Shown here piece after piece: positions 52,076 through 60,800 of a stretch of 64,000 bases of DNA. Position 1 is the stretch's first letter; each line of letters starts with the position of its first letter. The notes under the pieces are model-generated. The model did no database searches and was not told where the DNA came from. It saw only the letters and a program-made list of their open reading frames with translations. The stretch comes from Pseudomonas chlororaphis (GTDB taxonomy: Bacteria; Pseudomonadota; Gammaproteobacteria; Pseudomonadales; Pseudomonadaceae): positions 62,001-126,000 of the forward strand of contig NZ_MSCT01000025.1 in assembly GCF_001921865.1 (NCBI RefSeq), in the 5' to 3' direction. The position numbers and the translations under genes were made by a program.

Positions 52076-52975
52076 TCAGTTGCTGGACAGCTTGTCGCCG
52101 CGGGCGAATTTCCAGGTGCGGATGATTTCCAGCCGGTCGATGTCCGACAGGTCGCCGGTAAAGGGCGCGAACGGCGCCGCCAGGCGCACGATGCGTTGCG
52201 CCGCCTGGTCCAGCAGCGGCTGGCCGGAAGACTCCAGCACCAGCACTTCGTACAACGAACCGTCGCGGTTGATCGACACCATCAGCCGCAGGTTGCCGTA
52301 GATCTGCTTGCGCCGGGCTTCCTCCGGGTAGTTGAGGTTGCCGATGCGCTCGACCTTCTTGCGCCACTCGTCCTTGTACCAGGCACCCTTGTCGCGCATG
52401 GTCGAGGCCGCGCTCAGGCGGTGGATGCGCGGGCGCTTGGCATAGAGTTGCTGTTCCTGGGCCAGTTCGGCTTCCAGGCTGGCGATATCGCTGGACAGCT
52501 GCGAGCTGTCGAACGTCGGCACGGGAACCTTGGGTTTGGCCTCGGTCTTGACCTCTTCGCGCTGGGTGACGGTCTTTTTCGGCTTCGGCGCGGTGGTGGC
52601 GACCGCGGCCTTGGGCGCGGCCTCCTTGACTTCGGTCTTGGCCGGAGGCGGCGGAGTGACCTTGTTCACCTTGTTTTCCTGGAACGGCGCGACTTCGGTG
52701 GTCTTCGGAATCGCTTTCTTGTCCAGGGTGCCGCTGCCCTGCTGGTTTTCCTGGGCGAGGAAATCGGCCTTCTTCGGCTTGGTTTCGCTCTTGAAGGTGG
52801 CCAGGGTGATTTCCAGGGTCTTGCTGATCTGCTTGGGTTCGGCGAAGGAAAACCCCAGGCCGAGGATCAGCGCGATATGCAGCAGGGCGGCCAGGAACAG
52901 GGTAAATCCCAGGCGATCGGCCGGGCGCACGCCGCTGTGGGCCAGCTCGGGGGGCAGGTCGGCAAGGAGTGTCAT
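52076..52975 (-). CDS. tonB: energy transducer TonB
   Basis: A 299-residue TonB-type protein. N-terminal membrane anchor near residues 25-45 ('LGFTLFLAALLHIALILGLGF'), a Lys/Pro/Glu-rich spacer (about 60-160) and a C-terminal TonB domain ('RIGNLNYPEEARRKQIYGNLRLMVSINRDGSLYEVLVLESSG'). By position (before gshB and the pil-chp cluster) it corresponds to P. aeruginosa TonB3 (PA0406), which has been linked to twitching motility and pilus assembly. Function here is inferred by synteny. Confidence 0.93.
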   Translation of the reverse strand: MTLLADLPPELAHSGVRPADRLGFTLFLAALLHIALILGLGFSFAEPKQISKTLEITLATFKSETKPKKADFLAQENQQGSGTLDKKAIPKTTEVAPFQENKVNKVTPPPPAKTEVKEAAPKAAVATTAPKPKKTVTQREEVKTEAKPKVPVPTFDSSQLSSDIASLEAELAQEQQLYAKRPRIHRLSAASTMRDKGAWYKDEWRKKVERIGNLNYPEEARRKQIYGNLRLMVSINRDGSLYEVLVLESSGQPLLDQAAQRIVRLAAPFAPFTGDLSDIDRLEIIRTWKFARGDKLSSN

Positions 52976-53056
52976 TGGTGGTTCAACATCACAGGAAGCA
53001 TCACAGGACCAACATCGCGCGTTTCACAGGCGGCGCATGATAACGCAATGTTGGTT

Positions 53057-53142
53057 TCAAGCCGTAAGCCTCAAGCTTCAAGCGACAAGCTGCATGTGAC
53101 GCCGGTCAAGCTTGTGGCTTGCGGCTCGCCGCTTGCAGCTTC
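53057..53142. repeat. AAGCTTCAAGC-type short repeat cluster covering the gshB 3' end
   Basis: Repeated heptamer-like units (CAAGCTT, CAAGCGG, CAAGCTGC and complements) in inverted order span the tonB-gshB gap and run into the last codons of gshB. Similar clusters are common in pseudomonads. Confidence 0.6.
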
Positions 53143-54080
53143 TTCTCGATGGCATCCATCAGCATCGCGCCGATATGGGTGCCGAAGGCGTTGTCGATCT
53201 CACGGATGCAGGTGGGGCTGGTGACGTTGATTTCGGTGAGGTTCTCGCCGATCACGTCGAGGCCCACGAACAGCAGGCCTTTCTCGCGCAGGGTCGGCCC
53301 GACCTGGGCGGCGATCCAGCGATCCTTGTCGGTCAGCGGGCGGGCTTCGCCGCGACCGCCGGCGGCGAGGTTGCCGCGGGTTTCGCCGCTGGCTGGAATC
53401 CGCGCCAGGCAGTAAGGCACCGGCTCGCCGTCGATCATCAGGATGCGCTTGTCGCCGTCCTTGATCGCCGGCAGGTAGGCCTGGGCCATGATCTGCTGGG
53501 TGCCGAGGGCGGTCAGGGTCTCGAGGATCACCGACAGGTTCGGGTCGCCCGCGCGGTGGCGGAAGATCGAGGTGCCGCCCATGCCGTCCAGCGGCTTGAG
53601 GATCACGTCGCCGTGCTGCGCGGCGAACTCGCGCAGGATGTCGGCGCGGCGGCTCACCAGGGTCGGCGGGGTGCATTGCGGGAACAGCGTGGCGAACAGC
53701 TTTTCATTGCAGTCGCGCAGGCTCTGCGGCTTGTTGACCACCAGCACGCCGTCACGCTCGGCCTGCTCCAGCAGGTAGGTGGAGTAGACGAACTCCATGT
53801 CGAACGGCGGGTCCTTGCGCATCAGGATCACGTCCAGCTCGCTCAGGGCGCTGTCAGTCTCGGCTTCCAGCTCGAACCATTTGTCCGGGTTGGCGAACAC
53901 CTTCAGCGGACGCATCCGCGCCCGGGCCACGCCGCCTGCGGCCTGATACAGGTCCTGCTGTTCCATGTAGAACAGGGTCCAGCCGCGTTCCTGGGCGGCC
54001 AGCAGCATGGCCAGCGAGCTGTCCTTCTTATAGGAGATGCTGGCGATAGGGTCCATGACAATCCCGACGCGAACGCTCAT
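53106..54080 (-). CDS. gshB: glutathione synthetase
   Basis: A 324-residue ATP-grasp ligase joining glycine to gamma-glutamylcysteine. 'MSVRVGIVMDPIASISYKKDSSLAMLLAA' is the family N-terminus, and 'DVILKPLDGMGGTSIFRH' is the ATP-grasp loop. 'NVTSPTCIREID' is the C-terminal metal/ATP site. About eight extra C-terminal residues (ending in Arg-Lys-Pro-Gln-Ala) are encoded by the adjacent repeat cluster. Confidence 0.96.
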   Translation of the reverse strand: MSVRVGIVMDPIASISYKKDSSLAMLLAAQERGWTLFYMEQQDLYQAAGGVARARMRPLKVFANPDKWFELEAETDSALSELDVILMRKDPPFDMEFVYSTYLLEQAERDGVLVVNKPQSLRDCNEKLFATLFPQCTPPTLVSRRADILREFAAQHGDVILKPLDGMGGTSIFRHRAGDPNLSVILETLTALGTQQIMAQAYLPAIKDGDKRILMIDGEPVPYCLARIPASGETRGNLAAGGRGEARPLTDKDRWIAAQVGPTLREKGLLFVGLDVIGENLTEINVTSPTCIREIDNAFGTHIGAMLMDAIEKKLQAASRKPQA

Positions 54081-54315
54081 GGGCGGTTTCCTCGAAAATT
54101 TAGTGGGCGCAATGGCTTGAAAAGTGGCGTCAGAGTGGCGCTCGGGCGGTTCCCGGTCAAGGAAAAACCACCGTGCCGGCCGGCCGATAGATTGCGTAGG
54201 GAGAGTATGCTAAAAAGGCTCGCATGCCGGGCCCAGGCCTTGAACATCAAGGGCTTGAGGCACTGACAACCCGTACGGGCAGAAAATCGGTTCGCTGTGG
54301 CGACGGTAGAGAGAT

Positions 54316-54723
54316 ATGGAACAGCAATCCAGTGCCCTGAAGGTGATGGTGATCGACGATTCGAAGACGATTCGTCGCACGGCCGAAACGCTGTTGAAGC
54401 ATGTGGGGTGTGAAGTCATTACCGCGGTCGACGGTTTCGAGGCCCTGGCCAAGATCGCCGACCACCACCCGGGCATCATCTTCGTCGACATCATGATGCC
54501 GCGGCTCGACGGCTATCAGACCTGCGCGCTGATCAAGAACAACAGCGCGTTCAAGTCCACGCCGGTGATTATGCTGTCCTCCAGGGATGGCCTGTTCGAC
54601 AAGGCCAAGGGTCGCATCGTCGGCTCTGACCAGTTTTTGACCAAGCCTTTCAGCAAGGAAGAGCTGCTGAGCGCGATCAAGGCCCACGTGCCGGGGTTCG
54701 CCGCAGTAGAACAAGCACATTGA
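54316..54723 (+). CDS. pilG: Pil-Chp response regulator PilG
   Basis: A 135-residue single-domain CheY-like regulator with acidic pocket D14-D15, phospho-acceptor D58 in 'IIFVDIMMPRLDGYQ', Thr/Ser in 'VIMLSSRDG' and Lys in 'FLTKPF'. It works with ChpA to control pilus extension and cAMP signalling. It is the first gene of the operon; 235 bp precede it, without a confident promoter. Confidence 0.96.
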   Translation: MEQQSSALKVMVIDDSKTIRRTAETLLKHVGCEVITAVDGFEALAKIADHHPGIIFVDIMMPRLDGYQTCALIKNNSAFKSTPVIMLSSRDGLFDKAKGRIVGSDQFLTKPFSKEELLSAIKAHVPGFAAVEQAH

Positions 54724-54766
54724 GGTTCGGCCTGCGGGCCGCGCGCCTATTCGTATGGGGAAGACC

Positions 54767-55132
54767 ATGGCTCGTATTCTGATCGTCGATGATTCGCCGA
54801 CTGAAATGTACAAACTGACCGGCATGCTGGAAAAGCACGGCCATGAAGTCCTGAAGGCCGAAAACGGCGCCGACGGCGTGGCCCTGGCGCGCCAGGAGAA
54901 ACCCGACGCGGTACTGATGGACATCGTCATGCCCGGGCTCAACGGTTTCCAGGCCACCCGCCAACTGACCAAGGACGCGGAAACCAGCCATATTCCGGTG
55001 ATCATCATCACCACCAAGGATCAGGAAACCGACAAGGTCTGGGGCACCCGCCAGGGCGCCAGGGATTACCTGACCAAGCCGGTCGAAGAAGACACCCTGA
55101 TCAAGACCCTGAACAACGTCCTGGCCGGCTGA
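54767..55132 (+). CDS. pilH: Pil-Chp response regulator PilH
   Basis: A 121-residue CheY-like protein: D8-D9, phospho-acceptor D52 in 'AVLMDIVMPGLNG', Thr/Lys in 'IITTKDQ' and 'YLTKPV'. The start at 54767 ('MARILIVDDSPTEMYK') fits the family; a Met four residues earlier is not needed. It is thought to act as a phosphate sink or as antagonist to PilG. Confidence 0.96.
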   Translation: MARILIVDDSPTEMYKLTGMLEKHGHEVLKAENGADGVALARQEKPDAVLMDIVMPGLNGFQATRQLTKDAETSHIPVIIITTKDQETDKVWGTRQGARDYLTKPVEEDTLIKTLNNVLAG

Positions 55133-55143
55133 CCGCCCGCGCC

Positions 55144-55683
55144 ATGGCCGAGTCGCAAACCGCCTTCGAACTGCTGCTCGAGATCGACCAGCGCTGCCGC
55201 CTGCTGGCGGCCGACCTGCCTTCCCAGGAAACCCGCCAGCACGGCTGGAGCGGCATCGGCTTTCGCCTCGGCGAGCACTGGTACGTCGCGCCGATGGGCG
55301 AAGTCAGCGAAGTCCTGCACGAGCCTCGCTACACCCTGTTGCCTGGGGTCAAGCCGTGGGTCAAGGGCGTGGCCAACCTGCGCGGGCGGCTGCTGCCGAT
55401 CATGGACCTGTGCGGCTTCTTCGGCCACGAGCTGTCGGCCCTGCGCAAACAGCGGCGGGTGCTGGTGGTCGAGCATAAAGAGGTGTTCGCCGGCTTGATG
55501 GTGGACGAAGTGGCCGGCATGCAGCATTTCCAGCAGAGCCGCCTGGAAACCGGCGCCGACGATGGCGAGCAGGGCGGCATTGCGCCCTATTTGCGCGGGT
55601 ACTTCCCGTGCGAGCCGGTCTGGCGGGTATTCAGCCCTTTTGCCCTGGCGCAGTCGCCGGGCTTTCTCGACGTAGCGATTTGA
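55144..55683 (+). CDS. pilI: CheW-like adaptor PilI
   Basis: A 179-residue CheW-domain protein ('GFRLGEHWYVAPMGEVSEVLHEP' through 'VKGVANLRGRLLPIMDLCGFFG'). It couples the receptor PilJ to the kinase ChpA. It starts 11 bp after pilH. Confidence 0.95.
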   Translation: MAESQTAFELLLEIDQRCRLLAADLPSQETRQHGWSGIGFRLGEHWYVAPMGEVSEVLHEPRYTLLPGVKPWVKGVANLRGRLLPIMDLCGFFGHELSALRKQRRVLVVEHKEVFAGLMVDEVAGMQHFQQSRLETGADDGEQGGIAPYLRGYFPCEPVWRVFSPFALAQSPGFLDVAI

Positions 55684-55702
55684 GTGGTGTGATCGACCGA
55701 TA

Positions 55703-55725
55703 GGCGCGGGCTCGCTCGCGATAGC
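55703..55725. repeat. degenerate REP half-site between pilI and pilJ
   Basis: A fragment resembling GCGGGCTCGCTCGCGATAG lies 20 bp after pilI. It keeps the right-hand core only. Confidence 0.5.
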
Positions 55726-55782
55726 CTTCTCGCAGACCACCCCTATAAACAGTGGCGCACAACCAGGCCGGGGGCCTGAACG

Positions 55783-57846
55783 ATGACCAAAGCCAGACCA
55801 GGCAAGCCAATGGAAGGAACGCGCAGCCGCTCGCAGATCATCGTGCTGTTCATCGCCCTGATCGTGTTCATCATGCTGCTGTTCGCCAACTTCGCTTACC
55901 TCAACACCCAGGCCACTTACGACAAGCAGTACATCGGCCATGCCGGCGAGCTGCGGGTGCTGTCCCAGCGCATTGCCAAGAACGCCACGGAAGCTGCGGC
56001 GGGCAAGGCCGCGGCGTTCAAGCTGCTGGGCGATGCGCGCAACGATTTCGCCCAGCGCTGGGGCTACCTGAAAAAGGGCGACCCGGCCACCGGGCTGCCC
56101 GGTGCGCCCGTAGCGGTGCGCCAGGAAATGCACGCGGTGCAGGAAGACTGGGACAAGCTGGCGCATAACGCCGACGCGATCCTGGCCAGCGAACAGACCG
56201 TGCTGTCCCTGCATCAGGTGGCCGCGACCCTGGCGGAAACCGTGCCGCAGTTGCAGGTCGAGTATGAAAAGGTCGTGGAAATCCTCCTGCAACGCGGCGC
56301 CCCGGCGGCCCAGGTGGCCATGGCGCAACGCCAGTCGTTGCTGGCCGAACGGATTCTCGGCGCGGTGAACACGGTGCTGGCCGGCGACGAAAACGCGGTG
56401 CAGGCCGCCGATGCCTTCGGCCGCGACGCGGCGCGCTTCGGCCAGGTGCTCAGCGGCATGCTCCAGGGCAACCCGACCCTGAAGATCAGCCAGGTCGAGG
56501 ACCGCGATGCGCGGGCGCGCCTGACCGAAATCAGCGAGCTGTTCCAGTTCGTCTCGGGTTCCGTGGACGAAATCCTCGAGACCTCTCCCGAACTGTTCCA
56601 GGTCCGCGAATCGGCGAGCAATATCTTCAGCCTGTCGCAGACCCTGCTCGACGAGGCCTCGCGCCTGGCCATCGGGTTCGAGAACCTGGCCGGCGGGCGC
56701 TCGCTGGACACCATCGGCGGCTACGTCCTGGGCCTGGCGGCGCTGGCCTCGATCATCCTGATCGGCCTGGTGATGGTGCGCGAAACCAACCGCCAGTTGC
56801 GCGAAACCGCCGAGAAGAACGAGCGCAACCAGAACGCGATCATGCGTCTGCTGGACGAGATCGAAGACCTGGCCGACGGCGACCTCACGGTGACCGCCTC
56901 GGTGACCGAGGATTTCACTGGCACCATCGCCGACTCGATCAACTATTCCGTGGACCAGTTGCGCGACCTGGTGGCGACCATCAACCTTACCGCCGGCCAG
57001 GTCGCCGGCGCGGTACAGGAAACCCAGGCCACCGCCATGCAGCTGGCCGAAGCCTCGGAGCACCAGGCCCAGCAGATTTGCGAAGCCTCCACCGCGATCA
57101 ACGACATGGCCCAGTCCATCGACCAGGTGTCGGCCAACGCCGCCGAGTCCTCGGCGGTGGCCGAGCGTTCGGTGGAAATCGCCAACAAGGGCAACGAGGT
57201 GGTGCACAACACCATCCACGGCATGGACAACATTCGCGAGCAGATCCAGGACACCGCCAAGCGGATCAAGCGCCTGGGCGAGTCTTCCCAGGAAATTGGC
57301 GATATTGTCAGCTTGATCGACGACATTGCCGACCAAACCAACATACTGGCACTCAACGCGGCGATCCAGGCGTCGATGGCCGGCGATGCCGGACGCGGGT
57401 TCGCCGTGGTCGCCGACGAAGTACAACGCCTGGCGGAGCGTTCTTCGGCGGCGACCCGGCAGATCGAGACCCTGGTGCGGGCGATCCAGACCGATACCAA
57501 CGAGGCGGTGATCTCCATGGAGCAGACCACCTCGGAAGTGGTGCGCGGCGCGCGGCTGGCGCAGGATGCCGGAGTGGCCCTGGAAGAAATCGAAGGCGTC
57601 TCCAAGACCCTGGCGGCGCTGATCCAGAGCATCTCCAACGCCGCCCAGCAACAGACCTCGTCGGCTGGGCAGATCTCTTTGACGATGAACGTGATCCAGC
57701 AGATTACTTCGCAGACCTCGTCCGGCTCGACTGCGACGGCCGAGAGCATCGGCAACCTGGCGAAAATGGCCAGTCAGCTGCGGCGCTCGGTGTCCGGTTT
57801 CACCTTGCCGGCGAGTCGCGGGCAGACGCCGCGTGAAAACCGCTGA
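55783..57846 (+). CDS. pilJ: methyl-accepting chemotaxis protein PilJ
   Basis: A 687-residue membrane receptor with a first membrane helix near residues 16-38 and a large periplasmic PilJ region. The second membrane helix is near 310-330. A HAMP-like segment and a cytoplasmic signalling domain follow, with the hairpin tip 'VSLIDDIADQTNILALNAAIQASMAGDAGRGFAVVADEVQRLAERSSAATRQIETLV'. It senses mechanical or pilin signals in P. aeruginosa. No CheR-binding C-terminal pentapeptide is visible. Confidence 0.96.
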   Translation: MTKARPGKPMEGTRSRSQIIVLFIALIVFIMLLFANFAYLNTQATYDKQYIGHAGELRVLSQRIAKNATEAAAGKAAAFKLLGDARNDFAQRWGYLKKGDPATGLPGAPVAVRQEMHAVQEDWDKLAHNADAILASEQTVLSLHQVAATLAETVPQLQVEYEKVVEILLQRGAPAAQVAMAQRQSLLAERILGAVNTVLAGDENAVQAADAFGRDAARFGQVLSGMLQGNPTLKISQVEDRDARARLTEISELFQFVSGSVDEILETSPELFQVRESASNIFSLSQTLLDEASRLAIGFENLAGGRSLDTIGGYVLGLAALASIILIGLVMVRETNRQLRETAEKNERNQNAIMRLLDEIEDLADGDLTVTASVTEDFTGTIADSINYSVDQLRDLVATINLTAGQVAGAVQETQATAMQLAEASEHQAQQICEASTAINDMAQSIDQVSANAAESSAVAERSVEIANKGNEVVHNTIHGMDNIREQIQDTAKRIKRLGESSQEIGDIVSLIDDIADQTNILALNAAIQASMAGDAGRGFAVVADEVQRLAERSSAATRQIETLVRAIQTDTNEAVISMEQTTSEVVRGARLAQDAGVALEEIEGVSKTLAALIQSISNAAQQQTSSAGQISLTMNVIQQITSQTSSGSTATAESIGNLAKMASQLRRSVSGFTLPASRGQTPRENR

Positions 57847-57870
57847 GGCCGGGGCATGATGGGAGTGGTT

Positions 57871-60800
57871 ATGGGTGATCGGCACGACTACGTGGCCCTG
57901 GAATGGGTCAAGGGCGAAATTGCCGAAACGCTGAAGCAGGCCCACCAGGCGCTCGACCATCTGGTCGACGAGCCCCAGGCGGTGGCGGCGCTCGACCAGT
58001 GCCTGGCGTGCATCCACCAGGTCCACGGCAGTTTGCAGATGGTCGAGTTCTATGGCGCGGCGCTGCTGGCCGAAGAAATGGAAGCCCTGGCCCTGGCCCT
58101 GCGCGAGTCCCGCGTGGCCCAGCGCGAGGAAGCCATCTACCTGCTGCGCCAGGCCATCAGCCAGTTGCCGCAGTACCTCGAACGGGTGCAAAGCGCGCGC
58201 CGCGACCTGCCGCTGGTGGTGCTGCCGCTGCTCAACGACCTGCGCAGCGCCCGCGGCGAAAGCCTGCTGAGCGAAACCAGCCTGTTCAGTCCGCAGCTGC
58301 CGGACGTGCCGGCGCTGGACGAAGCGGCGCTGCACCGCCTGGCGCCTCCCGACTTGACCATCCTCTTGCGCAAACTGCGGCACATGTTGCAGACCGCACT
58401 GGTCGACCTGCTGCGCGAACAGGATGTGAAAGCCAGCCTGGGCTACATGGCCAAGGTCTTCGAGCGGCTCCAGGGGGTGTGCCAGAACGCGCCGCTGGAG
58501 CCGTTATGGCAGATCGCCCTGGCCCTGGTCGAAGGCATGGGCAGCGGCGCGATCGCCAACAGCCCGGCGGTGCGCAGCCTGCTCAAGGATGCCGACCGCG
58601 AACTCAAGCGCCTCTATGAACAGGGCATGGTCGGGGTCAACCAGGCGGCTCCCGAGGAATTGCTGAAAAGCCTGCTGTTTTACATTGCCAAAGCCCGCTA
58701 CCCCACCGCGCAGATGCAGACCATGAAAGAGCTTTACGGACTCGACGAGGCGTTGCCCGACACGGCGCTGGTCGATCAGGAACGCGCGCGCATGGCCGGC
58801 CCGGACCGCGACGCCATGCGTTCGGTGCTGGCGGCCTTGTGCGAGGAACTGGTGCGGGTCAAGGAGCGCCTGGACCTGTTCGTGCGCAGCGACCGCCAGC
58901 ATGCGGCGGACCTGGACAGCCTGCTGGCGCCGCTGCGGCAGATCGCCGACACCCTGGCGGTGTTGGGGTTCGGCCAGCCGCGCAAGGTCATCATCGACCA
59001 GCTGGCGGTGGTGCTGAGCCTGGCCCAGGGCCAGCGCGAACCGAACGACGCGGTGCTGATGGACGTGGCCGGAGCCTTGCTGTACGTCGAGGCGACGCTG
59101 GCCGGCATGGTCGGCCCGGCCGAACCCGAGAGCCGCGAGGACAGCCGCCTGCCGACCACCGACCTGACTCAGATCCACCAACTGGTGATCAAGGAGGCGC
59201 GGATCTGCCTGCAACAGGCCAAGGACCTGATCGTCGACAGCCTCGACGCCGGCTGGGACCGCGAGCGCTTGCAGGCGCTGCCAGAGTTGCTGACCCAGGT
59301 GCGCGGCGCCCTGGCGATGATCCCCCTGGCCCGGGCGGCGGGCCTGCTGCAAGCCTGCATCGGTTTCGTGCGCGAACGCCTGCTGCCGGCCCCGCGCCGG
59401 CCCGGCGGGCAGCAGCTGGACAACCTGGCCGACGTGATCACCAGCATCGAGTACTACCTGGAGCGCTTGAGCGACGATCATCAGGCACCGGGCGAGAAGA
59501 TCCTCGACGTCGCCGAGCAGGGCCTGGCCGCGCTGGGCTATGCGCCGCAAGAGCGGGCGCCGCAGGAGCTGTCGCCGAACGAACAGGTGCCGTTGCTCAG
59601 CGACGTGCTCAGCCCCAACGAAGCCCTGGTGATGCAGGACCTGCAAGAGCTGGACAGCCCGGAAGTGGCGCAGTCCCTGGCCGCGGTGCTGGCCAGCCCG
59701 GTCTCGGCGCTCAACCCGCCGGCGCTGGATACGCCGGGCAGCCTGTTGCCGCCGCCGGGCGACGAAGAACCGGTGGACGACGAGTTGCGCGAAGTCTTCC
59801 TCGAAGAGACCGAGGAAGTGCTCGACGTACTGCGCGAGTACCTGCCGCTCTGGGCCGCCGACCCGCACAGCACGGCCGCGCTGGGCGAACTGCGCCGGGC
59901 CTTCCACACCCTCAAGGGCAGCGGGCGCATGGTTCGCGCCCTGGTGCTGGGGGAACTGGCCTGGGCTGTGGAGAACCTGCTCAACCGGGTCCTGGAACTT
60001 AGCGTGGCGCCGGGCCCGCGGGTGCTGCAACTGCTCGAAGAGGTGTTGCAACTGCTGCCGGAGCTGATCGACGAGTTCGCCGCCCAGGCCCAGAGGCAGC
60101 GCGACGACGTCGACCGCCTGGCGGCCCGCGCGCATGCCCTGGCCAAGGGCGATGCCGCGCCGGCAGCCGGCGAGGAGCAGGACGACGAGTTCGATCCGCA
60201 GCTGCTGGAGATCTTTCGCAACGAAGCCGACAGCCATCTGCAGAGCATCGAGCGCTTTCTCGAACAGGCCTCCGAACACCTGCCCTTGCAGGCCAGCGAC
60301 GCACTGCAACGCGCCTTGCACACCCTCAAGGGCAGCGCCTACATGGCCGGCGTCTTGCCGATCGCCGAACTGGCGGCGCCGCTGGACCTGCTGGCCCGGG
60401 AGTACCGGGCGCACTTGCTGCCCCTGGACCTGGACGAGGTCGAGCTGCTGCTGGAAGCCGAGGGCCTGTTGCGCCGCGGCCTGCGCCAGCTGGGCAACGA
60501 TCCGCTGGCGCCCATCGACGGCGCCGACGACCTGATCGAGCGGGTTCGCGCGCTGACCGCCGAACGCCTGGAAGCCCTGCTCAACACCCCGAATACCGGG
60601 CTGCGGGTCAAGCGCGATGCGCAACTGATCAGCAACTTCCTGGCCCAGGGCATGGACATCCTGCTGGATGCCGAGAGCCTGTTGCGTCGTTGGCGGCAGC
60701 ACCCCGGCGAGCGTCAGGAACTCAGCGCCCTGCTGGACGAATTGACCACCCTCGGCGAAGGCGCGCACCTGGCCGACCTGCGGCCGATGGACGAACTGTG

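Noticed and set aside
54181..54215. Sigma70 promoter for pilG at TTGCGT/TATGCT
   Set aside because: The boxes are only about 8 bases apart, so they cannot form one promoter.
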